NCBI GenBank assembly: GCA_947166655.1
Contig: CAMVFC010000002.1
Coordinates: 1 to 61,692 of the forward strand
Source: an uncultured Prevotellaceae bacterium
GTDB taxonomy: Bacteria; Bacteroidota; Bacteroidia; Bacteroidales; Bacteroidaceae
DNA: 61,692 bases
Direction: 5' to 3'
This document shows, one piece after another, positions 26,756 to 38,062 of this stretch; the stretch's first letter is position 1, and every line of letters starts with the position of its first letter. The notes under the pieces were generated by a model. That model made no database searches, had not been told where the DNA came from, and saw nothing but the letters and a program-made list of their open reading frames with translations. Position numbers and translations under genes: made by a program.

Positions 26756-28474
26756 TTATTTCCTGACCAGCTGACGCTTTGACGCTCCTTTGCCTTTGAG
26801 CTTATCGGCGCCGCCCGGGGCATTGGGTTTCTTGGGCTTATGCTGGACCGTGGCTTTGAGCTCCGTACCTTCGCGCTTGCCCCGCCACTCATAGATGTCG
26901 TTCTTGTCGCGTGGACGGATGTAGTCGAACCACGCGAAGTTCTCCAGATATCGTTCTTTGGGCGGGATGAGCGCCAAGGGATGCATTCGTCCGTCGGCCT
27001 GGCCGTCGAACTTAATCTTATCCACCTTCTTATTGTCCATGAAGAGGTGGAGAAGGTTGCCCTCAGCGTGAATCATACCAATCATGAGACTATCGGAATC
27101 GAAGGGGAAGTAGTTGACGAGAACATTGCCCTCGACGGTGGACAGATGCATCTGCTTGCCACGGAAGTACGAACGCATGATGTTGCCGGCAATTTGGTTG
27201 TAGCAGATCGAATCGACACGTTCCACCGAGAGTGTCTGGCGGATGACATGGGTGGAGTCGATGGTCGAATCATTCATCCACGCCTTGATTTCCTCGCCGA
27301 GCAACTGCTGTCCCTGCTGCCACAGGATGGGGTCTTGATAGAGTGTCAGGCAGGAGTCGATGGAGTGGAAGACGAGTGAATCACAGACCGCCTGAATGTC
27401 GATACGAAAAGCGCGAACGTGGTGATAGGCACGCAACTCGCGGTGCATGGAGTCGGTATTTATATAATAGGTATAAAGCTTGAAGGTGTCGGCATGAATG
27501 TAGAATGTGTCTGGCTGCGAATAGTCGACGCAGACCGCACTGTCTGCAGCCTCGGCATAGCCCAGAGAGTCGGAGTAAAGGGCATAGTTGCCATGGAACT
27601 CGTTGCGGTTGTCCTTGTCGATGTAGATGACGTTGCCGTAGGCTTTTGACAAGGCGCTGTCCTTCTGATAGTAGAGGCTGTCGCCTTCGATGCTTGTGCC
27701 GAGGTTGCTCACGATGGAACGGTTGAGCAGGTAGGCGCGTCCGCTGCGGGTGTCGTAAGTGCCGTTCTCGCTGTAGATATGGTTGTCGCCATTGTCGATG
27801 TTCGATGGCCCTACGATGCGTGCATGACCGCTGCCGGTGTTGTAGTGCAGTGTGTCCGAAATCAACGTGAAGTCGGGGTTCTGCAGGTCGACATTGTAGT
27901 TAAACACCGCTTCGCGCGTTGACGGACTGTATTGTCCCCATTCGCTGGTGAGTGTGTTTTCCTTATCTACAAGCTTGCCTCCATCGAAGAAGTAGCCGAG
28001 GTTCTCAAACCGGTCGTAGTTGAGAGAGTCGCAATAGAGTCTGCTGTCATAGTGCGTGAGGATGACGTTATAGCGTGCCTGCGCCAGTTGTAAAGTGCCG
28101 TCATAGAAAAGCACCTCAGAGGTCAGCGTAAGGGTGTCGCCCTGGTTCATCTTCACGTGCCCGAAAGCATCGAAGTTATTCGCGGCCTGATAGAAGAGCG
28201 CGCTGTCGCAGGTGAGGATAACGCCATCGTGACGGAATCGCACATTGCCCACTAAGATCTGTGCCTCGCTGTTGATACGTTCATCGAAGTAGAGCACATC
28301 GGCGTGCAGCAGGTGCACGCGCTGATCGCTTTGCCGCCGGGGCTTTGCCGTGCGGCGTGCCTGAGCAGAAGCAACTTGCTTCCCCTCCTGAAGGGGGAGG
28401 GGAGCCGATATGCTTGCCATCAGGCAGAGTGCCATGAAAGCAGCAATCAGAGAAAATATGAAACGCGACTTCAA
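26756..28474 (-). CDS. OstA-like (LptA/LptD N-terminal type) periplasmic protein
   Basis: 572 residues with a signal peptide. From about residue 50 it shows the OstA/LptA beta-jellyroll repeat pattern: VHLLHADVLYFDERINSEAQILVGNVRFRHDG, followed by many strands such as LTSEVLFYDGTLQLAQARYNV and SDTLHYNTGSGHARIVGPS. Such proteins bind lipopolysaccharide and form part of the bridge to the outer membrane. Directly after the signal peptide the sequence SAPLPLQEGK is encoded by a C-rich palindrome (28382-28402), which looks like a REP-type insertion tolerated in the linker. Neighbouring SurA-like chaperones support a role in outer-membrane assembly. Confidence 0.8.
   Translation of the reverse strand: MKSRFIFSLIAAFMALCLMASISAPLPLQEGKQVASAQARRTAKPRRQSDQRVHLLHADVLYFDERINSEAQILVGNVRFRHDGVILTCDSALFYQAANNFDAFGHVKMNQGDTLTLTSEVLFYDGTLQLAQARYNVILTHYDSRLYCDSLNYDRFENLGYFFDGGKLVDKENTLTSEWGQYSPSTREAVFNYNVDLQNPDFTLISDTLHYNTGSGHARIVGPSNIDNGDNHIYSENGTYDTRSGRAYLLNRSIVSNLGTSIEGDSLYYQKDSALSKAYGNVIYIDKDNRNEFHGNYALYSDSLGYAEAADSAVCVDYSQPDTFYIHADTFKLYTYYINTDSMHRELRAYHHVRAFRIDIQAVCDSLVFHSIDSCLTLYQDPILWQQGQQLLGEEIKAWMNDSTIDSTHVIRQTLSVERVDSICYNQIAGNIMRSYFRGKQMHLSTVEGNVLVNYFPFDSDSLMIGMIHAEGNLLHLFMDNKKVDKIKFDGQADGRMHPLALIPPKERYLENFAWFDYIRPRDKNDIYEWRGKREGTELKATVQHKPKKPNAPGGADKLKGKGASKRQLVRK
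28382..28402. repeat. C-rich palindrome inside the OstA-like gene
   Basis: CCCCTCC and GGAGGGG with a seven-base loop, close in sequence to the element at 10418. It encodes part of the linker just after the signal peptide. Confidence 0.5.
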
Positions 28475-28508
28475 TGTATATGGTTATCTTTCAACTCTCA
28501 CCACTTAA

Positions 28509-29873
28509 TCAATCCTTCACCCAACCGGGATATTGGAATTCGCAGTTGACCCAGTCGGGATTGATGCGGATATAAGTCGACTTCTGTTTCTCGCGAATCC
28601 AATTCTCGAGGAACTCTTCACTTCTTTTGTTCTTGACAATCTGGCGAAGAACTTGGAAATCCTCTGTGATGGTGGCGGGGTGAGCTTTGATGCGGCTTTT
28701 GAGTTTGATGATGCAGCATTGCGTCTTTCCGGCCTTGTCGAGCATCGTAAAGGGCTTGGAGACCTCGCCTACATCGAGCGTTTCCACGATGCGTGCGATC
28801 TCAGTGGGCAGCTCGGACATCTTGAAGCGGGATGTCCGCACGCGGTCTTCGGAAGCTTCGTCGTAAACGACGTTGAACAGCAGACCGTGGTTGTTGCGCG
28901 AGTCTTTATCGTCGGACAGCGTCGTGGCAGCATCCTCGAAGGAGAATTTGCCCTCACGTATATCGTTGGCGATGGAATCCAGGCGTGCCAGCGAGGCTTC
29001 CACGTCTTTGTCGTCCACACGGGCACGCTTGAGGATGTGGCGCAGCTTCAGCTTATCGCCTCGCTTGTCAATCAGCTGAATGATATGGTAGCCGTATTGT
29101 GATTCCACAATTTTGGAAACCTTCTTTGGGTCGGTGAGACCCCATGCCACATTGGCAAAGGCGGGGTCGAGGTCGGTCTTGCTCATGTAGTCCATCTCGC
29201 CACCTTGACGTGCCGAGCCGGGGTCCTCGCTGTAGAGGATGGCCAGCGTAGAGAAACTGGACGAACCTGAGTTGATGCGCTCGGTGTAGTCGCGCAGTTC
29301 GCCCTTGACGCGGTCGATCTCCTCTTGACGGATGCGGGGGTGTTCTGCCAGCAACTCCACTTCGACTTGGATGGGGATGAGGGGCAACGAGTCTTCTGGC
29401 ATTCCTTTGAAAAAGTGGCGCACTTCGGCGGGAGTGATCTTGATGTCCTTGGTCAGCTCCTTACGTACCTGCTTCATAATCTCGTTGTCCTTGACCATGT
29501 CGAATGTCTCTTCTCGAATCTGACTGAAGGTCATGCCGCGGTATTCTTCCAGCTTTTCCTTGGAACCCGCCATCTGCACCCATTCATTCATACTCATCTC
29601 GACATAGCGACTGACGCTCTCGTCGGGGATTTCGATACTGTCAATCTGTGCCTGATGCAGGAAAAGTTTCTGGATAGCCAGATTCTCGGGGATGACACAG
29701 TAAGGATTGCCGCTGACGCGTCCCATCTGCTGACGTGCCTTCTCGACGTCGCTGCGCAGGATAGCCTCGTCGCCAACCACCCATATCACCTCGTCAACGA
29801 CGTTGCTGCGCTGGGCAAAAAGGGGCACTTGCGCTACCAGCAGCACAAGTGCCAAGAAGTGTTGTATTCTCAT
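28509..29873 (-). CDS. Periplasmic parvulin-type peptidyl-prolyl isomerase (SurA-like)
   Basis: 454 residues with a signal peptide (cleavage near LFAQ). A SurA-type N-terminal helical region (VVDEVIWVVGDEAILRSDVEKARQQM) is followed by one clear parvulin domain (about 175-280; SEDPGSARQGGEMDYMSKTDLDPAFANVAWGL, YGYHIIQLIDKRGDKLKLRHIL) and a second, degenerate one. It should help fold outer-membrane proteins. Its start overlaps the stop of the upstream parvulin gene (TAATG). Confidence 0.9.
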   Translation of the reverse strand: MRIQHFLALVLLVAQVPLFAQRSNVVDEVIWVVGDEAILRSDVEKARQQMGRVSGNPYCVIPENLAIQKLFLHQAQIDSIEIPDESVSRYVEMSMNEWVQMAGSKEKLEEYRGMTFSQIREETFDMVKDNEIMKQVRKELTKDIKITPAEVRHFFKGMPEDSLPLIPIQVEVELLAEHPRIRQEEIDRVKGELRDYTERINSGSSSFSTLAILYSEDPGSARQGGEMDYMSKTDLDPAFANVAWGLTDPKKVSKIVESQYGYHIIQLIDKRGDKLKLRHILKRARVDDKDVEASLARLDSIANDIREGKFSFEDAATTLSDDKDSRNNHGLLFNVVYDEASEDRVRTSRFKMSELPTEIARIVETLDVGEVSKPFTMLDKAGKTQCCIIKLKSRIKAHPATITEDFQVLRQIVKNKRSEEFLENWIREKQKSTYIRINPDWVNCEFQYPGWVKD

Positions 29874-31300
29874 TAATGCTTATTGACAGTGTTGAGTGCC
29901 TCTTTGAAAACCTCAAAGCGATAGCGGCGACGCAGTTCCTCTACGAACTCCTGCTCCTTCTTGCTCTGATAGTCCTGAATGACCTGTGCGCTGACATCGG
30001 TCCATCGCTGAGGCCCTTTCTTGAGTTTGCGTCCGGCAATGCCGACGGCGGGGAAGTTCTTGTTGATGCGAGTCTTACCCTGTTTGATGCCGAGAGCCAG
30101 GCTGTCTACCAGGGCGTTCTCTCCCTGCTGGAAGACACGGCGTTCAAAACGGACCTGCACGCTGTCGGCGTTGAACTGAGACTTAATAATGTTGGCCCAT
30201 TGTTCCTCTGCCTTGCCTTTGAGGGCCTTCTTTGCCTGTTTCAGCACTTCGGGGGTGCGAGCCTGCAGCAGGGCACCTGCAAAGTGAGGCTTCTCGAAAG
30301 CATATTTCTTTTTATTAGCTTTGAAATAAGTCATGAGGGCAGCCGTGTCGCGTGCAGCCGGTTCCCAGACTTGTCGCTGACAGATTTCATACAGCAGGAG
30401 CCCGTCGTGGTATTCTTGGATGAGGTATTTGAGTTCCTCGTCTTGTGCGGCAAAGCGGTCGGAAGCGTCGTCCATCACTTGCTCAACAGTGCGGCCCGAC
30501 TGTTTGGCCAGACTGTCCACCAATTCATTGGCAATCTTGTCTTTGATGCCGCGCTGCTCCAGGAATTGCAGGATGCGTGGTGCCAGCGTGTCATAAGGTT
30601 CCAGGGGGCGTTCGCCCATCAATTTCATGATGTGCCATCCGACATTAGAGAGGACAGGTGCGCTCGTCTCTCCGACCTTCAAGGCATAGGCAGCGTCTTC
30701 AATCTCCTTCAGCAGTTGGTGAGGACCAATCCATCCGATGACGCCGCCGCGCATTCCCGTAGCCTTGTCATCCGAAGTCTTGGCGGCCAACTCTGCGAAG
30801 TCTGCACCGCTTTTCAGCGCCTGGTAGATGCTGTCGATGCGTGTCTTGGCCGCTGCCTGCTGTTCGGCTGTGGCCTGTTGTGTCAGACGCACATAGATGT
30901 GAGCAGGCTGGATGAGCTGTTTGCCTTCAAGCTGTGCCAGCATCTGGTCGTAATAGGCACGCACTTCCTTTTCTTCGGCTTCGGGCGAGACCAGCAATGG
31001 CCTGACTTGCTGGTCGCGATAGCTGCGGAACTCTTCCTGGTAGGAGGTGAGCGTGTCCAGGTGAGCATCGAGTGCGGCACAGACTTTCAGTTTATAGTTG
31101 ATAAAGAGGTCGACATACTCCTCGACGGTCTTCTTGTCGATGACGCCGTCAGTATTATTCTTATTGTAGTTGTATTCAAACTCAGAGCGTGTGACGTCCT
31201 TGCCGTTGATCCGCATGACCACGGGGTCGGAGCCTTGTGCCAACACCGTCTGAGAAAAAAGATAAAAACCAAAAGATAGAAGATAAGTGATGTGTTTCAT
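29873..31300 (-). CDS. Second periplasmic parvulin-type peptidyl-prolyl isomerase
   Basis: 475 residues with a signal peptide. The parvulin domain is visible at about residues 135-235 (HIYVRLTQQATAEQ, SDDKATGMRGGVIGWIGPHQLL, VGWHIMKLMGERP). The C-terminal half is helical and rich in Lys and Glu, as in SurA/PpiD-type chaperones. It lies between guaB and the SurA-like gene, with which it is translationally linked. Two adjacent parvulins suggest a division of labour in outer-membrane protein folding. Confidence 0.88.
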   Translation of the reverse strand: MKHITYLLSFGFYLFSQTVLAQGSDPVVMRINGKDVTRSEFEYNYNKNNTDGVIDKKTVEEYVDLFINYKLKVCAALDAHLDTLTSYQEEFRSYRDQQVRPLLVSPEAEEKEVRAYYDQMLAQLEGKQLIQPAHIYVRLTQQATAEQQAAAKTRIDSIYQALKSGADFAELAAKTSDDKATGMRGGVIGWIGPHQLLKEIEDAAYALKVGETSAPVLSNVGWHIMKLMGERPLEPYDTLAPRILQFLEQRGIKDKIANELVDSLAKQSGRTVEQVMDDASDRFAAQDEELKYLIQEYHDGLLLYEICQRQVWEPAARDTAALMTYFKANKKKYAFEKPHFAGALLQARTPEVLKQAKKALKGKAEEQWANIIKSQFNADSVQVRFERRVFQQGENALVDSLALGIKQGKTRINKNFPAVGIAGRKLKKGPQRWTDVSAQVIQDYQSKKEQEFVEELRRRYRFEVFKEALNTVNKH

Positions 31301-31342
31301 CGTTCTATAGACTTTAATCCTTCAACTTTATTACGAAAGAGA

Positions 31343-32899
<1,557 letters not shown>

Positions 32900-32917
32900 T
32901 TAACCACCTGTTAACAT

Positions 32918-32947
32918 AAAAACAGCCTGCTCTGTCGGCTGCAGGCT
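32918..32947 (-). terminator. Terminator hairpin upstream of the guaB promoter
   Basis: Minus strand: AGCCTGC, ten-base loop, GCAGGCT, then GTTTTTATG. It would stop transcripts that enter from the gene-free stretch 32948-33740. The 18 bases at 32918-32935 are identical to 33738-33755, part of the recQ terminator. Confidence 0.65.
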
Positions 32948-33740
32948 CTTCCTGACTTCGTCGCTCGTTTTCTGCTGAAATCAGCACTCGTTCATGCAGA
33001 ATTGTTACGGTCCGCCTGAAAGGCAGCAGGCAGTTGTCGGAATTTCTGTTGTCGGACAGCCGCTGAAAGGTTCTCGTGTGGAGCATTGCCAAAGGAGGGA
33101 TTCACCTGTGCCCCTGACACATCGACACAAGACACATGGCAGTATAGTTTGTTCCATCATGATGGAACAATCATTCCATCACGATGGAACCATCGTTCCA
33201 TCACGATGGAACAAACTCCCCTCCCTTGCGTGTCGTCCTTTTCTGTCTGACCAAACCGGCTGCACAGCCTTGGTTCTGTGGCTACACGGCAGGCACTGAT
33301 ACTATATTCATAGATGACAGTCCGCTGAAAATCACAAATAGCACCGTGTTTCATGGCTTCAACGTCGCGGATAAACATCCCGCTTTTAGCGGACAGCCGG
33401 TAAAAGAAACCTAAGAGGGGCCTTGGCCAGCGACGATACTTGTAAATAAGAGAGGGAAGAATGGTCGGGAGGGCTGTAAGAAGTTGTATAGCAGCGAGGG
33501 GGGAGACCCGGGACACTTTCACCCGATAGCTGACAGGAATAGGGTGAGAAAGCAGTTGGATTTTGAGGCCGCAGCACAAGTGATACAGCGTAGAATGCTA
33601 AAGGGAAACGACCACTCTCGCATACCGTGCGGCACAGATACGACTTGGGGCCGTCAAGCCGCTGCCCATGAAGAGACGCAGGTTTATAGCAGAACGATCC
33701 GAGAAGGATAGAGGGAGGCGCGATGGCGGGGACAAGAAAA
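32948..33740. other. Gene-free stretch between two terminators
   Basis: About 790 bases without a credible protein gene or Bacteroidetes promoter on either strand. The stretch holds copy 2 of the triple palindrome (33147-33216). Both ends carry hairpins with T-runs oriented for the minus strand, which hints at a lost or small non-coding transcription unit. It contains many short purine-rich runs, as in decayed sequence. Confidence 0.45.
33147..33216. repeat. 70-base triple palindrome element, copy 2
   Basis: Three 18-base palindromes (33151-33168, 33173-33190, 33195-33212) with four-base spacers and the same GTTTG and CAAAC ends as copy 1. The spacers and mismatches match copy 1 better when it is read as its reverse complement, so the two elements are inverted relative to each other. 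Confidence 0.85.
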
Positions 33741-33770
33741 AACAGCCTGCTCTGTTGGGAGCAAGCTGTT
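33737..33770 (-). terminator. recQ terminator
   Basis: Minus strand: AACAGC, one mismatch, then TGCTC paired with GAGCA and GCTGTT, loop of six, followed by TTTTTTCTTG. It lies 23 bases after the recQ stop codon. Confidence 0.75.
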
Positions 33771-33792
33771 GAGCATAAATATTCCGGTCGCG

Positions 33793-35967
33793 TCAGTTGG
33801 CGAGGTCGGAGATGAATTTGATGCGGACCAGACGAATCTGTTCTTCGGTATATTCGTCGCCCAGTTCGTCGAGTGCGTCGTCGATATCGTCTGTATTGCT
33901 TTCGCGGAAGTACTCGAAGATATCATCGATCTGGTCGGCATCCATGATGGATTTCAGATAGTAGGTGATGTCGAGCTTCGTACCGCTGTCAACGATGGCG
34001 TCGAGCTCGTCCAGCAGCTCGTCGAAATCCAGTCCCTTGCTCTTGGCCAGCACGTCGAGGTCAACCTTTCTGTCTACCGACTGAATGATAGCCACCTTGG
34101 CTTTGCTCTTGTTGGCGACCGTTCGCACGCGCAAGTCTTCCGCCCGCTCTATGCCGTTTTCCTCGACATGGCGACGGATGAGCTCGCAGAACTCGCGCCC
34201 GTAGCGTTTGGCCTTTCCCTCTCCCACGCCGGGGATGTTCTTCAGTTCCTCGATACTGATGGGGTAGACTGTCGCCATGGCTGCCAGACTCTGGTCTTGG
34301 AAAATCACATAGGGCGGAATCTGCTTGTCTTTGGCGACACGCTTGCGCAGGTCTTTCAGCATGGACAGCAGTTCTTCGTCGAGGGCTCCGGCTCCCATCG
34401 ATTCGGTGTCGACATAGTCGCTCTCGAAGTCATTGTCCTCTGAAATCATGAAGGAGACGGGCTTCTTCAAGAATGCCTTGCCGTCCTTGGTCAGTTTCAG
34501 CAAGCCATAGTTCTCGACCTCTTTATAAATATATCCATGCAGGATGGCCTGCCGCAATACTGTGTTCCAGAAACGAGGCTCGTGGTCATCGCCGCAACCG
34601 AAACACTCTAGGTCGTCGTGCTTGTGAGCGATGACCTCCTCGGTCGGGTTGCCCGTAAGCACATTGATGACGTGCGGCCCCTTGAAATTCTCCTTGATGC
34701 TTTGGATGACTTGCAGGGCCAGGAGTAATTGAGCCTTGGCCTCGATCTTCGATTTGGGATGCAGGCAGTTGTCGCAGTTCTGGCAGTTCTCCTGAAGATA
34801 TTCTTCTCCGAAGTAGTGTAGCAGCACGCGTCGCCGGCAAACAGAAGTCTCTGCATAGGCAGCAGTCTCTTGCAACAGTTGACGGCCGATGTCCTGTTCT
34901 GCCACCGGCTTGCCTTCCATGAACTTCTCCAGTTTCTGCAGGTCTTTGTAGGTGTAGAACGTGATGCACTTTCCTTCTCCGCCGTCGCGTCCGGCGCGTC
35001 CCGTCTCCTGATAGTAGCCTTCGAGGCTCTTCGGGATGTCGTAGTGGATGACGAAACGGACATCGGGCTTATCGATGCCCATTCCAAAGGCAATCGTGGC
35101 CACGATGACATCGATTTCTTCCATGATGAAATCGTCCTGCGTCTGTGTGCGTGTGGCCGAATCCATGCCGGCATGGTAGGCGCGGGCGTTGATGTCGTTC
35201 GCACGTAACACCTCGGCCAGTTCCTCTACCTTGCGGCGTGAGAGGCAATAGATAATACCGCTTTTCCCAGGGTTCTGGCGGATGAACTTGACGATCTCCT
35301 TGTCGATTTCCTTGGTCTTGGGGCGTACTTCGTAATACAGATTGGGGCGGTTGAAGGAACTCTTGAATTCATCGGCGTCAGGCATGCCGAGATTTTTCTT
35401 GATGTCGTCGCGCACCTTGTCCGTGGCTGTGGCTGTGAGAGCAATCACTGGAGCCACGCCGATTTCATTGATAATAGGTCGGATGCGGCGGTATTCGGGG
35501 CGGAAGTCGTGGCCCCATTCAGAGATACAGTGGGCCTCGTCTACCGCATAGAAGGAAATCTTTACCTGCCGCAGGAAGTCCACGTTCTCTTCCTTGGTGA
35601 GCGATTCTGGCGCCACATATAGCAACTTTGTACGCCCGGCCAGAACGTCGTTCTTCACCTCGTCCAGTGCAGTGCGGTTGAGAGAAGAATTCATGAAATG
35701 AGCAATGCCGTCGTCTGCACTGACCTGTCGGATGGCATCTACCTGATTCTTCATCAGGGCAATAAGTGGAGAGATAACGATTGCCGTCCCCTCCATGATG
35801 AGGGCTGGTAGCTGGTAGCATAGGGATTTGCCTCCGCCGGTAGGCATCAGCACAAAGGTGTCCCTGCCAGCCATGAGGTTATGGATGATGGCTTCTTGGT
35901 CTCCCTTAAAGGCGTCAAAACCAAAATAGAACTTTAGTTTACTGGTTAGGTCGATCGTCTTCTTCAT
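33793..35967 (-). CDS. recQ: ATP-dependent DNA helicase RecQ
   Basis: 724 residues from the ATG at 35967; a longer reading frame would start inside the promoter region. The helicase core has VLMPTGGGKSLCYQLPA, the DEAH-type box DEAHCISEWGHDFRPEYRRI, and QETGRAGRDGGEGKCI. The RecQ zinc-binding region has its cysteines in CRRRVLLHYFGE and CQNCDNC. A winged helix follows, then an HRDC domain (about 520-600; PPYVIFQDQSLAAMATVYP), then an acidic C-terminal extension of about 110 residues. It unwinds 3'-tailed DNA in recombination and repair. Confidence 0.95.
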   Translation of the reverse strand: MKKTIDLTSKLKFYFGFDAFKGDQEAIIHNLMAGRDTFVLMPTGGGKSLCYQLPALIMEGTAIVISPLIALMKNQVDAIRQVSADDGIAHFMNSSLNRTALDEVKNDVLAGRTKLLYVAPESLTKEENVDFLRQVKISFYAVDEAHCISEWGHDFRPEYRRIRPIINEIGVAPVIALTATATDKVRDDIKKNLGMPDADEFKSSFNRPNLYYEVRPKTKEIDKEIVKFIRQNPGKSGIIYCLSRRKVEELAEVLRANDINARAYHAGMDSATRTQTQDDFIMEEIDVIVATIAFGMGIDKPDVRFVIHYDIPKSLEGYYQETGRAGRDGGEGKCITFYTYKDLQKLEKFMEGKPVAEQDIGRQLLQETAAYAETSVCRRRVLLHYFGEEYLQENCQNCDNCLHPKSKIEAKAQLLLALQVIQSIKENFKGPHVINVLTGNPTEEVIAHKHDDLECFGCGDDHEPRFWNTVLRQAILHGYIYKEVENYGLLKLTKDGKAFLKKPVSFMISEDNDFESDYVDTESMGAGALDEELLSMLKDLRKRVAKDKQIPPYVIFQDQSLAAMATVYPISIEELKNIPGVGEGKAKRYGREFCELIRRHVEENGIERAEDLRVRTVANKSKAKVAIIQSVDRKVDLDVLAKSKGLDFDELLDELDAIVDSGTKLDITYYLKSIMDADQIDDIFEYFRESNTDDIDDALDELGDEYTEEQIRLVRIKFISDLAN

Positions 35968-35989
35968 GAATATTTCTTGGTTGCGCTTA

Positions 35990-36021
35990 CAAAGATATAG
36001 ACTTTTTGTCCAAACTTGCAA
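35990..36021 (-). promoter_or_regulatory. Promoter of recQ
   Basis: Minus-strand TTG (36019-36021), 21 bases, then TATCTTTG (35990-35997), 22 bases before the ATG. Confidence 0.6.
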
Positions 36022-36045
36022 CTCTTTTCGCGTTTTTTTACATGA

Positions 36046-36088
36046 AAAGGGCCGCAATACGTGATTTCTTGACGTGTTGCGGCCCTTT
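36046..36088 (-). terminator. clpX terminator
   Basis: A long hairpin: AAAGGGCCGCAA pairs with TTGCGGCCCTTT, with an inner ACGT/ACGT pairing. It lies 30 bases after the clpX stop and before the recQ promoter. The A/T flanks allow it to work on the minus strand. Confidence 0.75.
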
Positions 36089-36117
36089 GAAGGGATATAG
36101 AACCTAAATAGAGGATG

Positions 36118-37356
36118 CTATTGTGCGGTGGCAGATAGGTTGGATTGTTCCAATTGTTGCCGCACGTAGTCCAATGTGACTTCGAAATGGTCGATACCGG
36201 CTGACGGTAACTCAAATTGAGGTGTCATCATGATGCTTTCGACAATGCTGCGAAGTCCGCGTGCTCCAAGCTTGAATTCTACCGCTTTGTCCACAATATA
36301 CTCCAGGGCATCTTCGGAGAATGTGAGGCGTATGCCGTCCATCTCGAACAGCTTCTGCTGTTGCCGGACGATGGAGTTCTTGGGTTCAGTAAGGATAGAA
36401 CGCAGAGCTGCTCGGTCGAGGGGATTCAGATAGGTGAGTACAGGCAGACGACCAATCAGTTCGGGAATCAGGCCGAAGCTCTTGAGATCCTGAGGTTGGA
36501 TGTACTTCATCAGGTCGGTTTTGTCAATCCGGGCCGCATTCTGTACAGAGTTGTAGCCCACGACATGCGTGTTCAGGCGCTGGGCAATCTTGCGTTCGAT
36601 GCCGTCGAAAGCTCCGCCGCAGATGAAGAGAATATTCCGTGTGTCCACGTGAATATAGTCCTGGTCGGGGTGTTTACGTCCACCCTTGGGCGGCACGTTG
36701 ACGACGGAACCTTCCAGCAGCTTCAGGAGACCTTGCTGCACACCTTCGCCGCTGACATCGCGTGTGATGCTAGGGTTGTCTGCTTTACGTGCGATTTTAT
36801 CTACCTCGTCGATAAACACGATGCCGCGCTGTGCGGCTTCGAGGTTGAAGTCGGCCACCTGCAAGAGACGCGAGAGGATACTCTCCACGTCCTCACCCAC
36901 GTAGCCGGCCTCGGTGAATACCGTGGCATCAACAATGGTGAAAGGCACTTTCAGCAGTTGCGCTATGGTACGTGCCAGCAAGGTCTTGCCCGTACCTGTG
37001 GAGCCCACCATGATGATGTTGCTCTTCTCTATCTCGACTTCATCTTTCCTATGCGTCTGGAAGATGCGTTTGTAGTGGTTGTAGACGGCGACACTGAGAA
37101 AGCGTTTGGCAGCATCTTGCCCGATGACGTATTCGTCCAGATAAGCTTTGATATCCTTGGGCTTGGGCAATTCGTGCCAATCCACCTGCTCTTTTGTGTT
37201 GGTCGACTTGGCGAATGCGTTGTTCTCGGATACGATCTGGGCGGCCTGTATGGCACATTCATCGCAGATGCAACCTTCTAAGCCCGTGATGAGCAGGCGC
37301 ACGTCTTTGTCCGTACGCCCGCAGAACGAGCATCTGTTTGTCTTTGTTTTCGGCAT
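36118..37356 (-). CDS. clpX: ClpXP protease ATPase subunit ClpX
   Basis: 412 residues from the ATG at 37356. The N-terminal zinc-binding domain has CSFCGR and CICDEC. The AAA+ module has the Walker A sequence [11 protein letters not shown], the pore-loop region GYVGEDVE, Walker B VFIDEVDK and a sensor region near GRLPVLTYL. It unfolds substrates and feeds them to ClpP, which is encoded 16 bases upstream. Confidence 0.96.
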   Translation of the reverse strand: MPKTKTNRCSFCGRTDKDVRLLITGLEGCICDECAIQAAQIVSENNAFAKSTNTKEQVDWHELPKPKDIKAYLDEYVIGQDAAKRFLSVAVYNHYKRIFQTHRKDEVEIEKSNIIMVGSTGTGKTLLARTIAQLLKVPFTIVDATVFTEAGYVGEDVESILSRLLQVADFNLEAAQRGIVFIDEVDKIARKADNPSITRDVSGEGVQQGLLKLLEGSVVNVPPKGGRKHPDQDYIHVDTRNILFICGGAFDGIERKIAQRLNTHVVGYNSVQNAARIDKTDLMKYIQPQDLKSFGLIPELIGRLPVLTYLNPLDRAALRSILTEPKNSIVRQQQKLFEMDGIRLTFSEDALEYIVDKAVEFKLGARGLRSIVESIMMTPQFELPSAGIDHFEVTLDYVRQQLEQSNLSATAQ

Positions 37357-37372
37357 GAAAATAGTCTTCTTC

Positions 37373-38053
37373 TTAAATCTCGCTCGCCTTACGGATGAGT
37401 ACTTGGTCAATCATGCCGTATGCCTTAGCCTCTTCAGCCGTCATCCAGTAATCGCGGTCGCTGTCTGCCCATACCTTGTCGTAGTCCGTATGCGAGTGGT
37501 CTGCGATGATGGTGTAGAGCTCTTTTTTCAGCTTCTGAATCTCACGGGCCGTGATTTCGATGTCGCTTGCCTGACCTTGGGCTCCTCCGAGGGGTTGGTG
37601 AATCATGACGCGGCTGTGGGTGAGTGCCGAGCGTTTGCCCTCTTTTCCTGCGACAAGCAGCACGGCAGCCATGGAGGCTGCCATTCCCGTGCAGATGGTG
37701 GCTACGTCTGACTGGATGAACTGCATCGTATCATAGATGCCGAGTCCTGCATAAACGCTTCCGCCAGGCGAATTGATATAGATGGAGATGTCCTTGCCGG
37801 CATCGACACTGTCGAGGTAGAGCAACTGAGCCTGCAGTGTGTTGGCAGTGTAGTCGTCAATCTGCGTGCCAAGGAAGATGATGCGATCCATCATCAGGCG
37901 CGAGAACACGTCCATCTGTGTAACGTTCAGCTGTCGTTCCTCCAGAATGTATGGATTCAGGTATTGGTTCTGTATGCTGACGATGTCATCCAGCACCTGT
38001 CCGTTCATTCCGAGATGTCCCGTAGCAAACTTGCGGAAATCAGTTTGTTGCAT
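37373..38053 (-). CDS. clpP: ATP-dependent Clp protease proteolytic subunit
   Basis: 226 residues. The catalytic triad is visible: Ser in [12 protein letters not shown], His in [11 protein letters not shown], and an Asp in the following helix-strand region. [16 protein letters not shown] is also typical. It forms the tetradecameric chamber of ClpXP. It lies between tig and clpX with gaps of 9 and 16 bases, the classic tig-clpP-clpX order. Confidence 0.96.
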   Translation of the reverse strand: MQQTDFRKFATGHLGMNGQVLDDIVSIQNQYLNPYILEERQLNVTQMDVFSRLMMDRIIFLGTQIDDYTANTLQAQLLYLDSVDAGKDISIYINSPGGSVYAGLGIYDTMQFIQSDVATICTGMAASMAAVLLVAGKEGKRSALTHSRVMIHQPLGGAQGQASDIEITAREIQKLKKELYTIIADHSHTDYDKVWADSDRDYWMTAEEAKAYGMIDQVLIRKASEI

Positions 38054-38062
38054 GGTGTTTGT

